Source: Pseudomonas sp.
GTDB taxonomy: Bacteria; Pseudomonadota; Gammaproteobacteria; Pseudomonadales; Pseudomonadaceae
Direction of reading: 5' to 3'
DNA: 64,000 nucleotides
Assembly: GCA_022448005.1 (NCBI GenBank)
Contig: JAKUTK010000024.1
Coordinates: forward strand, 1-64,000
Part shown: positions 39,807-47,802 of the stretch, piece by piece
How the letters are laid out: the number at the start of each line of letters is the position of its first letter
Numbering within the stretch: position 1 is the stretch's first letter
Program-made: the position numbers and the translations under genes
Notes under the pieces: model-generated
The model's input: the letters and a program-made list of their open reading frames with translations, nothing else
Database searches by the model: none
Told to the model about the DNA's origin: nothing

Positions 39807-40490
39807 TCACTCGAACGATTCGAGGCGTTGACGATCGAGAATGGTGATCTGTCGACCTTCCTGGGTGATGATTTCTTCGTCGATCAAGCGCCTGATGATC
39901 CGCGAGAACGTCTCCGGCTGGATCGACAGATGGCCGGCGATCAGCTGCTTGGCCATAGGCAGCTCGAAGCTGCTGCCTTCATCCTTCAAGCGCGCCAGCT
40001 GGGTCATCAGATAGCGCACCACGCGGTGAGTGGCGTTCTTCAACGAGAGGGTCTCGATTTCATTGATGCGCTGGTGCAAGCGCACGCTGAGCTTGCCAAG
40101 CAGGGCGAAGGAGAGCTTCTGGTTCGCTTCCAGCAGGCGCATATAAGCCGCGTTGGAGAACCGATAGACCTGCGTCGGGCCGACGGCCTGGGCCGAGGCG
40201 ACATAGTTGGGCGTGTCCATCAGCATCATCGCTTCGGCAAAGGTCTGGCGATTGCCGATCACCTCGAAGACTTTCTCCTGTCCGTCCGGGGTGAGGCGGT
40301 AGATTTTCACCGCGCCGGAAATCACGAAATAGAACGAATGCGCCGGTTCGCCCTGATGAAAAAGGTTGTCGCCCTTGTCCAGGTTGAGCAACTGACTTGC
40401 GCTCATCAGCTCGTCCATCTGTTCGTCGTTCAGGGGTTCGAACAGGTGGTGGCTGCGCAGAATCTGGTTGTGTACGCGGTGAAGCACCAT
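39807..40490 (-). CDS. dnr: Dnr, CRP/FNR-family NO-responsive regulator
   Basis: A 227-residue regulator with a cNMP-like sensor domain, long dimer helix and C-terminal helix-turn-helix (HLSIQPETFSRIIRRL). The N-terminal Cys cluster that holds the FNR [4Fe-4S] centre is absent, so it belongs to the Dnr group, which senses NO probably through heme. The second ATG (40490) is preferred because AAGGA lies 8 nt upstream; the first would touch it. Likely activator at the TTGAT-N4-ATCAA boxes of this window. Probably the DnrD of P. stutzeri. Confidence 0.92.
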   Translation of the reverse strand: MVLHRVHNQILRSHHLFEPLNDEQMDELMSASQLLNLDKGDNLFHQGEPAHSFYFVISGAVKIYRLTPDGQEKVFEVIGNRQTFAEAMMLMDTPNYVASAQAVGPTQVYRFSNAAYMRLLEANQKLSFALLGKLSVRLHQRINEIETLSLKNATHRVVRYLMTQLARLKDEGSSFELPMAKQLIAGHLSIQPETFSRIIRRLIDEEIITQEGRQITILDRQRLESFE

Positions 40491-40688
40491 GCAAGGCATC
40501 CTTAATTTCTAATAATTGAGTCGTCTGCAATCATGTTTGCAGAGCGGAACGGTACCTGCGCTGGAACAGGCAGGCCGAAGCTGCTTCGAGAGCGCAGTGA
40601 AAAAGTCTTACAGAGCCTAGCCCAGATGCCATGGCGCGAGTATTGATGCAGGCCGGATTAGGCTGATGCAGATCCTTCCGCGCCTGCC

Positions 40689-40904
40689 TTACCGAAGCGG
40701 TTTTCGGTCTCGCTCCAGTGAGGCGCTGTCGGTCGTCCATCGCTGATCTATGTCAGCGGGCAACGCAGGGCGCGTACCCAGCTCGTTGTGACTGCCTGTC
40801 GCCTGTGCTGTATCGATCACCACGTCGAGTGCCACGCCGCTGGCCAGCGCCAGCATCGACGCCATTGCAAGGCCCCAGGCCAGGGGTTGGATGACTGCTT
40901 TCAT
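40689..40904 (-). CDS. Small exported hypothetical protein
   Basis: A 71-residue protein with an N-terminal hydrophobic signal (AWGLAMASMLALASGVALDVV) and a polar tail rich in Arg and Asp. GGAGG lies 5 nt before the ATG at 40904, which supports translation. It lies between dnrN and dnr on the same strand, so it may belong to the dnr transcription unit. I do not recognise a family. Confidence 0.6.
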   Translation of the reverse strand: MKAVIQPLAWGLAMASMLALASGVALDVVIDTAQATGSHNELGTRPALPADIDQRWTTDSASLERDRKPLR

Positions 40905-40960
40905 GTGCACCTCCGGTACTGCAGGGGGCGGGCCGTCTGGCCCGTAGCGTTGAGGTCGTT

Positions 40961-41632
40961 TCAGTGTGCGGGTGCCTGGGCGAACAGAATGTTGTTCTCC
41001 AGATGAATATGCTGCATCAGATCGCCACGCAGTTCTTCGAGCCCGCGATACAGCGCACGCCAGGTGTTGCAGGCGTTCGCGGGCGGAGTGATGTCGTTGG
41101 TCAGTTCGGCCAGCCGTTGCAGCGCGGCGCCGTGCTGATCGTGTTCATAGCGCATCACCGCAATCGGACCCTGGGTCTGGGGTAGCTGAATGTTGCGTTG
41201 CAGCATGGGGAAGAGAATCTGCTCTTCCTTGAGCATGTGGCTCTCCAACTCCTGCTGCATGCTCCAGAGGTGCTCGGCGAGGCCGGTCGGGCAGTCCGGC
41301 TTGTTGCCGTGGACTTGTTCGACACGACTGGCCAGGCGAATGAGTTCGGGCAGTTGGTCGCGATGACGCTCGTGGAAGCGTTCGAGAATGAATTCGATCA
41401 GCGCACCTGCGGGCTCGCCGCGCCAGTCTGGCTCCGTCGCCGGTTCCCCCGTCAGTGCGGCGAGCTCGCCTGCGATGACTTGGGCGTCGAGGTTGCGCTG
41501 CAGGGCGGCGTCGCGCAGCGGGGTGTCTCCACCGCAGCAGAAGTCCAGTTTGTATTGGCGAAACACGCGTGTGGCACCAGGGATCCGGCAGGCCAGGCTG
41601 CCCAGGGTTTGCTCGGTAAGTGCAGTCGTCAT
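40961..41632 (-). CDS. dnrN: DnrN, RIC/YtfE/ScdA-type di-iron repair protein
   Basis: A 223-residue protein that restores iron-sulfur clusters damaged by NO. The N-terminal ScdA domain has DFCCGGDTPL (residues about 31-40). The hemerythrin-like domain follows, with the His/Glu ligands in FHERHRDQL, ESHMLKEEQILFPML and RYEHDQHG and a final HIHLENNILF. A sigma-54 promoter and three NorR sites lie upstream, giving NO-induced expression. Confidence 0.93.
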   Translation of the reverse strand: MTTALTEQTLGSLACRIPGATRVFRQYKLDFCCGGDTPLRDAALQRNLDAQVIAGELAALTGEPATEPDWRGEPAGALIEFILERFHERHRDQLPELIRLASRVEQVHGNKPDCPTGLAEHLWSMQQELESHMLKEEQILFPMLQRNIQLPQTQGPIAVMRYEHDQHGAALQRLAELTNDITPPANACNTWRALYRGLEELRGDLMQHIHLENNILFAQAPAH

Positions 41633-41668
41633 GGCGGCGTTCCATGAGTGGATGTTGCTTGTGCTGGA

Positions 41669-41683
41669 GCAAACCCTGTGCCA
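41669..41683 (-). promoter_or_regulatory. Sigma-54 promoter of dnrN
   Basis: On the minus strand TGGCAC-AGGGT-TTGC matches the -24/-12 consensus TGGCAC-N5-TTGC at every position. It points to dnrN, whose ATG lies 37 nt downstream of the -12 element. Confidence 0.9.
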
Positions 41684-41723
41684 TGGACAAATCATTGATT
41701 ATTAAAAGGAAAATAATTTGATT

Positions 41724-41779
41724 GGTGAAATCTACCAAGGCGGTATAGGGTTTAAAAAACCTTACGGGTAGTAATCACC
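41724..41779. promoter_or_regulatory. Three NorR-type activator sites (GGT-N7-ACC)
   Basis: GGT-N7-ACC occurs at 41724-41736, 41749-41761 and 41767-41779. The same half-site spacing is reported for NorR enhancer sites in Ralstonia. They lie 41-110 nt upstream of the sigma-54 promoter of dnrN and end at the norR start codon, so NorR may also limit its own expression. Confidence 0.85.
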
Positions 41780-43309
41780 ATGATGGAAGAAGCCCTGCTT
41801 GCCGATCTTGTCACCGAGCTGCCCAATGCGGTTCGCCTGCAACGCTTGGTGCACACGCTGCATCAGCGCTTTCGCTGTGGCGCAGTAGTGCTGCTACGCC
41901 TCGATGACGACACGCTGCGCCCGCTGGCGGCGGTGGGGCTGGTGCAGGAGGCACTGGGGCGGCGCTTCGTGGTGGCTCAGCATCCCCGGTTGGCGGCGAT
42001 TCTCTCGCAACGCGAACCCACCTGGTTCGAGCCTGACAGTCGATTGCCCGACCCCTACGACGGTCTGCTTGATGCGCATGTCGGCGAACCCTTGCCGGTG
42101 CACGACTGCATGGGCGTCAGTCTGTTCGTCGAGGGCAAACTGTGGGGGGCGCTGACCCTCGATGCACTGCACGCAGGGACTTTCGACGACGACGCGCGGC
42201 GCGACCTGCAGCGCTACACGCTGGTGATCGAAGCGGCCATCCGTATTACCCGGTTGGAACACGAAAACCGCGGTCTGCGCCTCGCACGCAGTGACGTGCT
42301 GGAAACCACACAGGTGCCGGGCGACGGCGAGATTCTCGGGCAAAGCGCCGTGATTCGCGAGCTGTTGCGTGAGCTGGAAGTGGTTGCCGACTCGGAGCTG
42401 CCGGTGCTGCTCCTGGGTGAAACCGGCGTGGGCAAGGAATTGTTCGCACGCTGGCTGCATCGTCACTCGCGACGGCGCAACAAGCCGCTGGTGCTGGTCA
42501 ATTGCGCGGCGTTGCCCGAATCGCTGGCCGAAAGCGAGCTGTTCGGTCATGTGAAGGGTGCGTTCTCCGGTGCAACCACCGACCGGCCTGGCCGTTTCGA
42601 TGCGGCCAATGGCGGCACGCTGCTGCTCGATGAAGTCGGCGAGTTGCCGTTGGTGGTGCAGGCCAAGCTGCTGCGCACCCTGCAGAATGGGGAAATCCAG
42701 CGCCTTGGGGCCGACAAGCCGCGGCAGGTCGATGTGCGCATCATCGCGGCGACCAACCGCAACCTGCGCGACAGCGTACGTGACGGGCATTTCCGCGCTG
42801 ATCTCTATCACCGTCTTTCGGTTTATCCAGCGCCGATTCCGCCTCTGCGCGAGCGTGGCAATGATGTCCTGATTCTGGCGGGCTACTTTCTGGAATTGAA
42901 CCGTGCGCGTTTGGGCCTGCGCAGTATGCGGCTGTCGCCCGCTGCCGAACGGGCATTGCTCGGCTATGGCTGGCCGGGCAATGTCCGGGAGCTGGAGCAC
43001 GTGATCAGCCGAGCGGCGCTGCGGTTGCTCAGCCGGGGCGCCTCGCGCAGCGAAATCCTCACGCTGGAGCGGGACCTGCTGGCGCTGGACAACGAACACG
43101 CCAGCTCTTTCGCGCCGGCTGCCGATGTCGAGCCCGCGCCCGCAGAAGAAGAGATCGTCTCGTTGCGCGAAGCCGTCGATGGCGCCCAGCGCCAGGCGAT
43201 CATCCGCGCGCTGGAGGCCAGCGGTGAGAACTGGGCGCAGGCCGCGCGGTTGCTGGACGTCGATTCGAGCAACCTGCACAAACTGGCGCGGCGGCTGAAA
43301 CTGAAATAA
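41780..43309 (+). CDS. norR: NorR, NO-responsive sigma-54 activator
   Basis: A 509-residue enhancer-binding protein. An N-terminal GAF domain (about 20-170) binds a mononuclear iron that senses NO. The AAA+ domain has GETGVGKE near residue 213 and the sigma-54 contact loop GAFSGA at 260-265, where the usual Thr of GAFTGA is Ser. The C-terminal helix-turn-helix (WAQAARLLDVDSSNLHKLAR) binds DNA. It is divergent from dnrN, and the three NorR sites between them mark dnrN as the target. Confidence 0.92.
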   Translation: MMEEALLADLVTELPNAVRLQRLVHTLHQRFRCGAVVLLRLDDDTLRPLAAVGLVQEALGRRFVVAQHPRLAAILSQREPTWFEPDSRLPDPYDGLLDAHVGEPLPVHDCMGVSLFVEGKLWGALTLDALHAGTFDDDARRDLQRYTLVIEAAIRITRLEHENRGLRLARSDVLETTQVPGDGEILGQSAVIRELLRELEVVADSELPVLLLGETGVGKELFARWLHRHSRRRNKPLVLVNCAALPESLAESELFGHVKGAFSGATTDRPGRFDAANGGTLLLDEVGELPLVVQAKLLRTLQNGEIQRLGADKPRQVDVRIIAATNRNLRDSVRDGHFRADLYHRLSVYPAPIPPLRERGNDVLILAGYFLELNRARLGLRSMRLSPAAERALLGYGWPGNVRELEHVISRAALRLLSRGASRSEILTLERDLLALDNEHASSFAPAADVEPAPAEEEIVSLREAVDGAQRQAIIRALEASGENWAQAARLLDVDSSNLHKLARRLKLK

Positions 43310-43417
43310 GGCGGTCGACCAAGCCGCAATGCCGCTGGTGGTTGTTCCGCCAGTCGGCGTGAGTTGTCTTCGAGGTGTCGCGGTCTAAGCTGCAACTATC
43401 ACCAACAGGAGACTTCC

Positions 43418-43627
43418 ATGGCTCTGGACCATGACCAGTTTAACCAGCTGCTGAGCGAGGCCCAGGCCCACGCCGACCGTGCCGCCAGCGAGAACAACCC
43501 GCAGCATTATCAGCAGGCTTTCGAATCCAGCCTCAAGGCGATGCGCCTGCTCGCTGAAGAGTCCGGCAACTGGCGGGACGCCGTTGTTCGCGCGACCGAG
43601 GAGTTTCAGGGCGACGAAGGGATCTAG
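43418..43627 (+). CDS. Small hypothetical protein
   Basis: A 69-residue acidic, soluble, probably helical protein (DHDQFNQLLSEAQAHADRAA). AGGAG precedes the ATG at good spacing. It follows norR by 108 nt. No family recognised. The gene-free stretch downstream (43628-43944) contains an FNR/DNR box and nothing else that I recognise. Confidence 0.6.
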   Translation: MALDHDQFNQLLSEAQAHADRAASENNPQHYQQAFESSLKAMRLLAEESGNWRDAVVRATEEFQGDEGI

Positions 43628-43824
43628 CGCGACGGCAGTCCGAGGCGGAGGCCGCGCACCATTGCGCTGGCCTGATCGCCCGGCAGCGCACGCTGGGAAC
43701 GCGTCTGCTGGGACTTGCCTCGCCGGGCAGCCTTGAGCCTCCGCCAGCGCTGCCCTTTACCCTGTCCCGGCGACTCGCTTCGCTCGGGGCGCCCTGTTCA
43801 GAGTGCCTCCTCAGCTTCGCCTCC

Positions 43825-43838
43825 TTGACGCTTATCAA
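43825..43838 (+). promoter_or_regulatory. FNR/DNR box upstream of ubiUVT
   Basis: TTGAC-GCTT-ATCAA matches 9 of 10 positions and is centred about 113 nt before the ubiU ATG. It suggests anaerobic induction of O2-independent ubiquinone synthesis. Confidence 0.7.
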
Positions 43839-43944
43839 TGCCTCCCACTGGAGGCCTACCTAGACTGCCGACTTTCCGTCCGGCCCGGACGGGCACCTTT
43901 GCCGCAGGCAGGGTGCGCATGATTCCGCATGTCTAGGAGTTGCC

Positions 43945-44940
43945 ATGCACTTGGTCTGTCCAGCAGGTAGCCTGCCCGCGCTCAAGGCTGCCGTCCAGCA
44001 GGGTGCCGACGCTGTTTATGTCGGCTTTCGGGACGACACCAACGCCCGTCATTTCGCCGGCCTCAACATGGATGCGAAGCAGCTCGACAAGGGGCTGCAG
44101 TTGATCCGCGAAAAGCGTCGCCAGCTCTATATTGCCGTCAACACCTACGCCCAGCCGCAAGGCTGGTCCCGCTGGCAGCGTGCGGTCGATCAGGCCGCCG
44201 ACCTCGGTGTCGACGCGCTGATCGCCGCCGATCCCGGCGTGCTCGGTTACGCCGCCAAACACCATCCGCAGCTCAACCTGCACCTGTCGGTCCAGGGCTC
44301 GGCGACCAATGCCGCCGCGCTGGCCTTTTACCAACAGCGCTACAACATCAAGCGCGCCGTGCTGCCGCGGGTGCTGTCGCTCAAGCAGGTCAAGCAGGTC
44401 GCCGCCAGCAGTCCGGTGCCGATCGAAGTCTTTGCCTTCGGCAGCCTGTGCATCATGGCCGAGGGCCGTTGTCACCTGTCTTCCTACCTCACCGGCGAAT
44501 CTCCGAATCTGTGCGGCGTCTGTTCGCCAGCCAAGGCGGTGCGCTGGAGCGAGGAGCCGGAAGGGCTGACTTCGCGGCTGAACAACGTGCTCATCGACCG
44601 TTACGCCGAAGGCGAATCAGCCGGATATCCAACGCTGTGCAAGGGCCGCTTCATGGTCAACGGCGAGCGCTTCCATGCACTGGAGGAGCCCACCAGCCTG
44701 AATACCCTGGACCTTATTCCTGAGCTGGCGAACATCGGCGTCACGGCGATGAAGATCGAGGGGCGGCAACGCAGCCCCGCCTATGTCGAGCAGGTCACCC
44801 GCGTCTGGCGCTCGGCGCTCGATGCCTATCTGCAGGCGCCGCAGCGTTATGCCGTGCAGCCTGGCTGGCGTGACGTGCTCGACGGCTTGTCCGAGGGCTC
44901 GCAAACGACCCTTGGCGCCTACCACCGGGCGTGGCAGTGA
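43945..44940 (+). CDS. ubiU: UbiU, O2-independent ubiquinone hydroxylation protein
   Basis: A 331-residue U32-peptidase-fold protein that forms a complex with UbiV and holds a [4Fe-4S] cluster. It hydroxylates the ubiquinone ring without O2. The four cluster ligands are present at Cys169, Cys176, Cys193 and Cys232, the positions reported for E. coli UbiU. First gene of ubiUVT. It lets a denitrifier keep making ubiquinone for NorCB and nitrate respiration under anoxia. Confidence 0.94.
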   Translation: MHLVCPAGSLPALKAAVQQGADAVYVGFRDDTNARHFAGLNMDAKQLDKGLQLIREKRRQLYIAVNTYAQPQGWSRWQRAVDQAADLGVDALIAADPGVLGYAAKHHPQLNLHLSVQGSATNAAALAFYQQRYNIKRAVLPRVLSLKQVKQVAASSPVPIEVFAFGSLCIMAEGRCHLSSYLTGESPNLCGVCSPAKAVRWSEEPEGLTSRLNNVLIDRYAEGESAGYPTLCKGRFMVNGERFHALEEPTSLNTLDLIPELANIGVTAMKIEGRQRSPAYVEQVTRVWRSALDAYLQAPQRYAVQPGWRDVLDGLSEGSQTTLGAYHRAWQ

Positions 44941-44962
44941 ACCTCTTCAGCAAGGAGCAGTT

Positions 44963-45853
44963 ATGAAACTCAGCCTAGGCCCGGTGCTGTTCTATTGGGA
45001 TCGCCAGCACACCCTGGATTTCTACGCCGACATGGCAGGCATGCCGCTGGATGTGATCTATCTCGGCGAAACCGTCTGCTCCAAACGCCGCGACATGGGC
45101 CTGGACGACTGGCTCGGTCTGGCCCGCGAGCTCAAACAGCAGTCGACCGCGCAGCTGGTGCTGTCCGGCCTGGCGCTGGTCGAGGCGGCTTCGGAGCTGT
45201 CCAGCCTGCGCCGGCTCTGCGAGAACGGCGAGCTGCTGGTCGAAGCCAATGACATGGGCGCCGTGCAGTACCTGTCCGAGAGAGGTTTGCCCTTCGTCGG
45301 CGGTCCGGCTCTTAACCTCTACAATGGCCATGCACTGGCCGAACTGGTCAGCAGCGGCATGCAGCGTTGGGTGCCGCCAGTGGAAATCTCCGGGACCATG
45401 ATCCGCGACGCGCGTGCGCAGTTGTCGCAGCTCGGTGTGGCCATGCCTGAAATTGAGATCTTCGCCTACGGCCACCTTCCGCTGGCGTACTCGGCGCGCT
45501 GCTTCACCGCTCGCGCGGAAAATCGGCCGAAGGATGATTGCCAGTTCTGTTGCCAGAACTATCCCGAAGGTATCCCGCTGTTGAGCCAGGAGGGCGAGGC
45601 GCTGTTCACCATCAATGGCATCCAGACCCTGTCCGCCTCGGTCAGCAACTTGCTGGCGGACTATCCGGCGCTGGTCGACAGCGGGGCCGAGCTGCTGCGG
45701 CTCAGCCCGCGTGCGTCGGGCATGATCGAGGTGGTGCAGGCATTTGACGCGGTGCGCAACGGCGGCCTGCCACCGCTCGCCGTCGACGGCTGCAACGGTT
45801 ACTGGCATGGCCAGCCCGGCATGCTGCGCGCCGAGGAGGCCGGATTATGCTGA
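44963..45853 (+). CDS. ubiV: UbiV, O2-independent ubiquinone hydroxylation protein
   Basis: A 296-residue U32-type partner of UbiU. The expected cluster ligands are seen: Cys39, Cys180, Cys193 and Cys197. AAGGAG precedes the ATG at 44963, which lies 22 nt after ubiU. The end overlaps the ubiT start by 7 nt. Confidence 0.94.
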   Translation: MKLSLGPVLFYWDRQHTLDFYADMAGMPLDVIYLGETVCSKRRDMGLDDWLGLARELKQQSTAQLVLSGLALVEAASELSSLRRLCENGELLVEANDMGAVQYLSERGLPFVGGPALNLYNGHALAELVSSGMQRWVPPVEISGTMIRDARAQLSQLGVAMPEIEIFAYGHLPLAYSARCFTARAENRPKDDCQFCCQNYPEGIPLLSQEGEALFTINGIQTLSASVSNLLADYPALVDSGAELLRLSPRASGMIEVVQAFDAVRNGGLPPLAVDGCNGYWHGQPGMLRAEEAGLC

Positions 45854-46341
45854 AGCCTCGGGCGCACCTGTTGAAACTTGGTGAGCATCTGTTGCCGCTG
45901 GCAGCGCGAACCCCGTTCGCGCTGCAACGTATCGCGCTGGAGCGCAGCCTCAATCAGGTCTTTGCTGAGCCCCTGGCTGATGATGCCTTCGAGGCTCTGG
46001 AAGGCAAATGGATGCGCCTGGAAGTCGTCGACCTCAACCTGGCCTGGTGCCTGAGTTGCGATCGGCAGAAGTTGCGCATCGCCGAGCAGGCCCCGGTTCA
46101 GGTCACCATCCGTGGCAACTGGCGTGAATTCCTGCTGCTCGCCAGTCGCCAGGAAGACCCCGATACGCTGTTCTTTCGCCGCCGGTTGGTGATCGAAGGC
46201 GACACCGAACTCGGCCTGGCCATCAAGAACCTGATCGACAGTCTGGACCCGGACCTGCTGCCGCCATGGCTGTGGAAACTGCTGCAGGGCGCTGGAGAGG
46301 AAGTGGCGCTGGCTGGTCGTGCGCAGCCGGTCAGTGCCTGA
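45847..46341 (+). CDS. ubiT: UbiT, SCP2-domain ubiquinone accessory factor
   Basis: A 164-residue SCP2-like lipid-binding protein, the anaerobic counterpart of UbiJ that carries the hydrophobic intermediates. Seen features are WMRLEVVDLNLAWCLSCD, DTLFFRRRLVIEGDTELGL and the C-terminal PPWLWKLL. It completes the ubiUVT operon. Confidence 0.92.
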   Translation: MLKPRAHLLKLGEHLLPLAARTPFALQRIALERSLNQVFAEPLADDAFEALEGKWMRLEVVDLNLAWCLSCDRQKLRIAEQAPVQVTIRGNWREFLLLASRQEDPDTLFFRRRLVIEGDTELGLAIKNLIDSLDPDLLPPWLWKLLQGAGEEVALAGRAQPVSA

Positions 46342-46394
46342 TCGAGCATTGACCGGTTAGGCCGACATCTCCACCCAGTCGCCGCGGTGAGCCG

Positions 46395-46790
46395 CTACAC
46401 CGAGTGCAGCTGGTGCCGCGGTTTCATCCGGTCGCTGGCGATGATGTTGCGCATGTCCTCGAACAGCGCATCGGCTTCGGCTTCGGAGCAGTCTTCGCGG
46501 TAACGCTTGCGCAGACCGTAGCTGCTGAGGGTGATGTGAACGTTGGCAACAACGCCATGCTGGGCGAGGCAGGCACGCGCGCAATGCAGTGGACAGCCGT
46601 CGATGGCCAGGATCGCCCGGCCGGAGTTGGCCTTGTTGACCAGCGAGCTCACCCGGCCACCGACACCGGCGATGCAGGACATTTCTGCCAGGCCGGCACG
46701 GTCCAGACGCACAGCGAGGGTATTGGCCAGTTGCGCCACGTTGGAACAGCCCGAGCAGGCATACACCAGGGGCAGGCGAGGTTTGGACAT
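46395..46790 (-). CDS. DGC-domain putative zinc-binding protein
   Basis: A 131-residue protein of the DGC family, named for the conserved Asp-Gly-Cys (here AIDGCPLHCARACL near residue 66). An N-terminal CSGCSNVAQLAN supplies further cysteines. The pattern suggests a metal or iron-sulfur site, and the function is unknown. Start at 46790. It converges with ubiT, and an FNR-like box lies about 60 nt upstream. Confidence 0.82.
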   Translation of the reverse strand: MSKPRLPLVYACSGCSNVAQLANTLAVRLDRAGLAEMSCIAGVGGRVSSLVNKANSGRAILAIDGCPLHCARACLAQHGVVANVHITLSSYGLRKRYREDCSEAEADALFEDMRNIIASDRMKPRHQLHSV

Positions 46791-46849
46791 GCTGTTCTCC
46801 CGATCTGTTAGGGCTAACGCCAGTATCCGAGTCAATCCAGAAGTGACCC

Positions 46850-46863
46850 ATGACGGCCATCAA
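46850..46863 (-). promoter_or_regulatory. FNR/DNR-like box upstream of the DGC protein
   Basis: On the plus strand ATGAC-GGCC-ATCAA matches 8 of 10 positions. It lies between the DGC gene and the Dnr-like gene end, suggesting separate anaerobic expression of the DGC gene. Confidence 0.45.
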
Positions 46864-46887
46864 GAAGCTGGGGCAATCCGCCGCAGC

Positions 46888-47565
46888 TCAGTCCTGATAG
46901 GCGGCCAGGCCCTGGCTATCGAGTATCTCGATACGCCGGCGTTGCACGCTGATCATTCCGGACTCGATGAGCCGGTGCAGGATGCGCGAAAAGGTCTCCG
47001 GTTGGATGCCCAGCTTGGACGCGATCAAGCGCTTGGGCACATCGAGGGTGACGACGCCGCTGTCGTCCTCTTGCGATTGATAGAGAAAGCGCACCACGCG
47101 GTGGCTGGCGTTGGCCAGGGTCAGGGTATCGATCTCGTTCAGGCGCTGGTGCAGGCGGATGCTCAAGGTGCCAAGAATGTCCAGGCAGATGCTCGGGTGC
47201 TGCTCGAGCATGCGCCGGTAGTGCGGCCCATGGAGGCTGGCCACCAGGCTGGCTTTCAGGGCGGTGGCGCTGACCGGATAATTCGGCGCGCCGGTGAACA
47301 GCAAGGCTTCTGCAAACGATTCGCCGGCGCGGATCACCTCCACCAGTTTTTCCTGCCCGTCGCAGACCACGCGGTGCAGCTTCACTTGGCCGCTGAACAG
47401 AAAGTAGAACCGCTCGGCCTTGTCACCTTGATGAAACAGCGAGGCGCCCGCAGGCACGCGCTTGAGGTTGGCCGAGGCGCACACCTCCTGCAGCGCCGCT
47501 TCGGGCAACCGGCTGAACAGGTGGTGTCGGCGGAGGTCCGCAACAAGGGATGTTTCGGTCAACAT
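46888..47565 (-). CDS. Second Dnr-type CRP/FNR regulator
   Basis: A 225-residue regulator with a cNMP-like sensor domain and helix-turn-helix (KLGIQPETFSRILHRL). Like the Dnr at 39807 it lacks the FNR Cys cluster, and the recognition helix is nearly identical, so both should read the same boxes. GGAGGAA lies just before the ATG at 47565; a longer frame has no such site. It is divergent from nrdD. It may correspond to one of the extra Dnr proteins (DnrS/DnrE) of P. stutzeri; I cannot decide which. Confidence 0.9.
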   Translation of the reverse strand: MLTETSLVADLRRHHLFSRLPEAALQEVCASANLKRVPAGASLFHQGDKAERFYFLFSGQVKLHRVVCDGQEKLVEVIRAGESFAEALLFTGAPNYPVSATALKASLVASLHGPHYRRMLEQHPSICLDILGTLSIRLHQRLNEIDTLTLANASHRVVRFLYQSQEDDSGVVTLDVPKRLIASKLGIQPETFSRILHRLIESGMISVQRRRIEILDSQGLAAYQD

Positions 47566-47700
47566 GATTCCTCCGCCGGTACCTGTCCGGGATTGTTCAA
47601 CGTTGCATCCTAGGAGCACGCATCACCCAGCTTCCTTGATCGCAGACAAGATCCTCGACCGTGAATGCCTCGGAGCCTGTTTTAGAAATACGGCAGAGGT

Positions 47701-47720
47701 GAATTGACGATGGTCAATTC
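47701..47720 (+). promoter_or_regulatory. FNR/DNR palindrome upstream of nrdD
   Basis: GAATTGAC-GATG-GTCAATTC is an exact 8+8 inverted repeat containing TTGAC-N4-GTCAA. It is centred about 92 nt before the nrdD ATG. A half-matching TTGAT-CGCA-GACAA (47636-47649) nearby may serve the divergent Dnr-like gene. Confidence 0.7.
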
Positions 47721-47802
47721 GCTCTGCATCGCTTTTGCCTACATTCCACACCATCTAGTGCTTATCAAATTTTTAAAAACTACATATGGTGATGGAGGCG
47801 TG

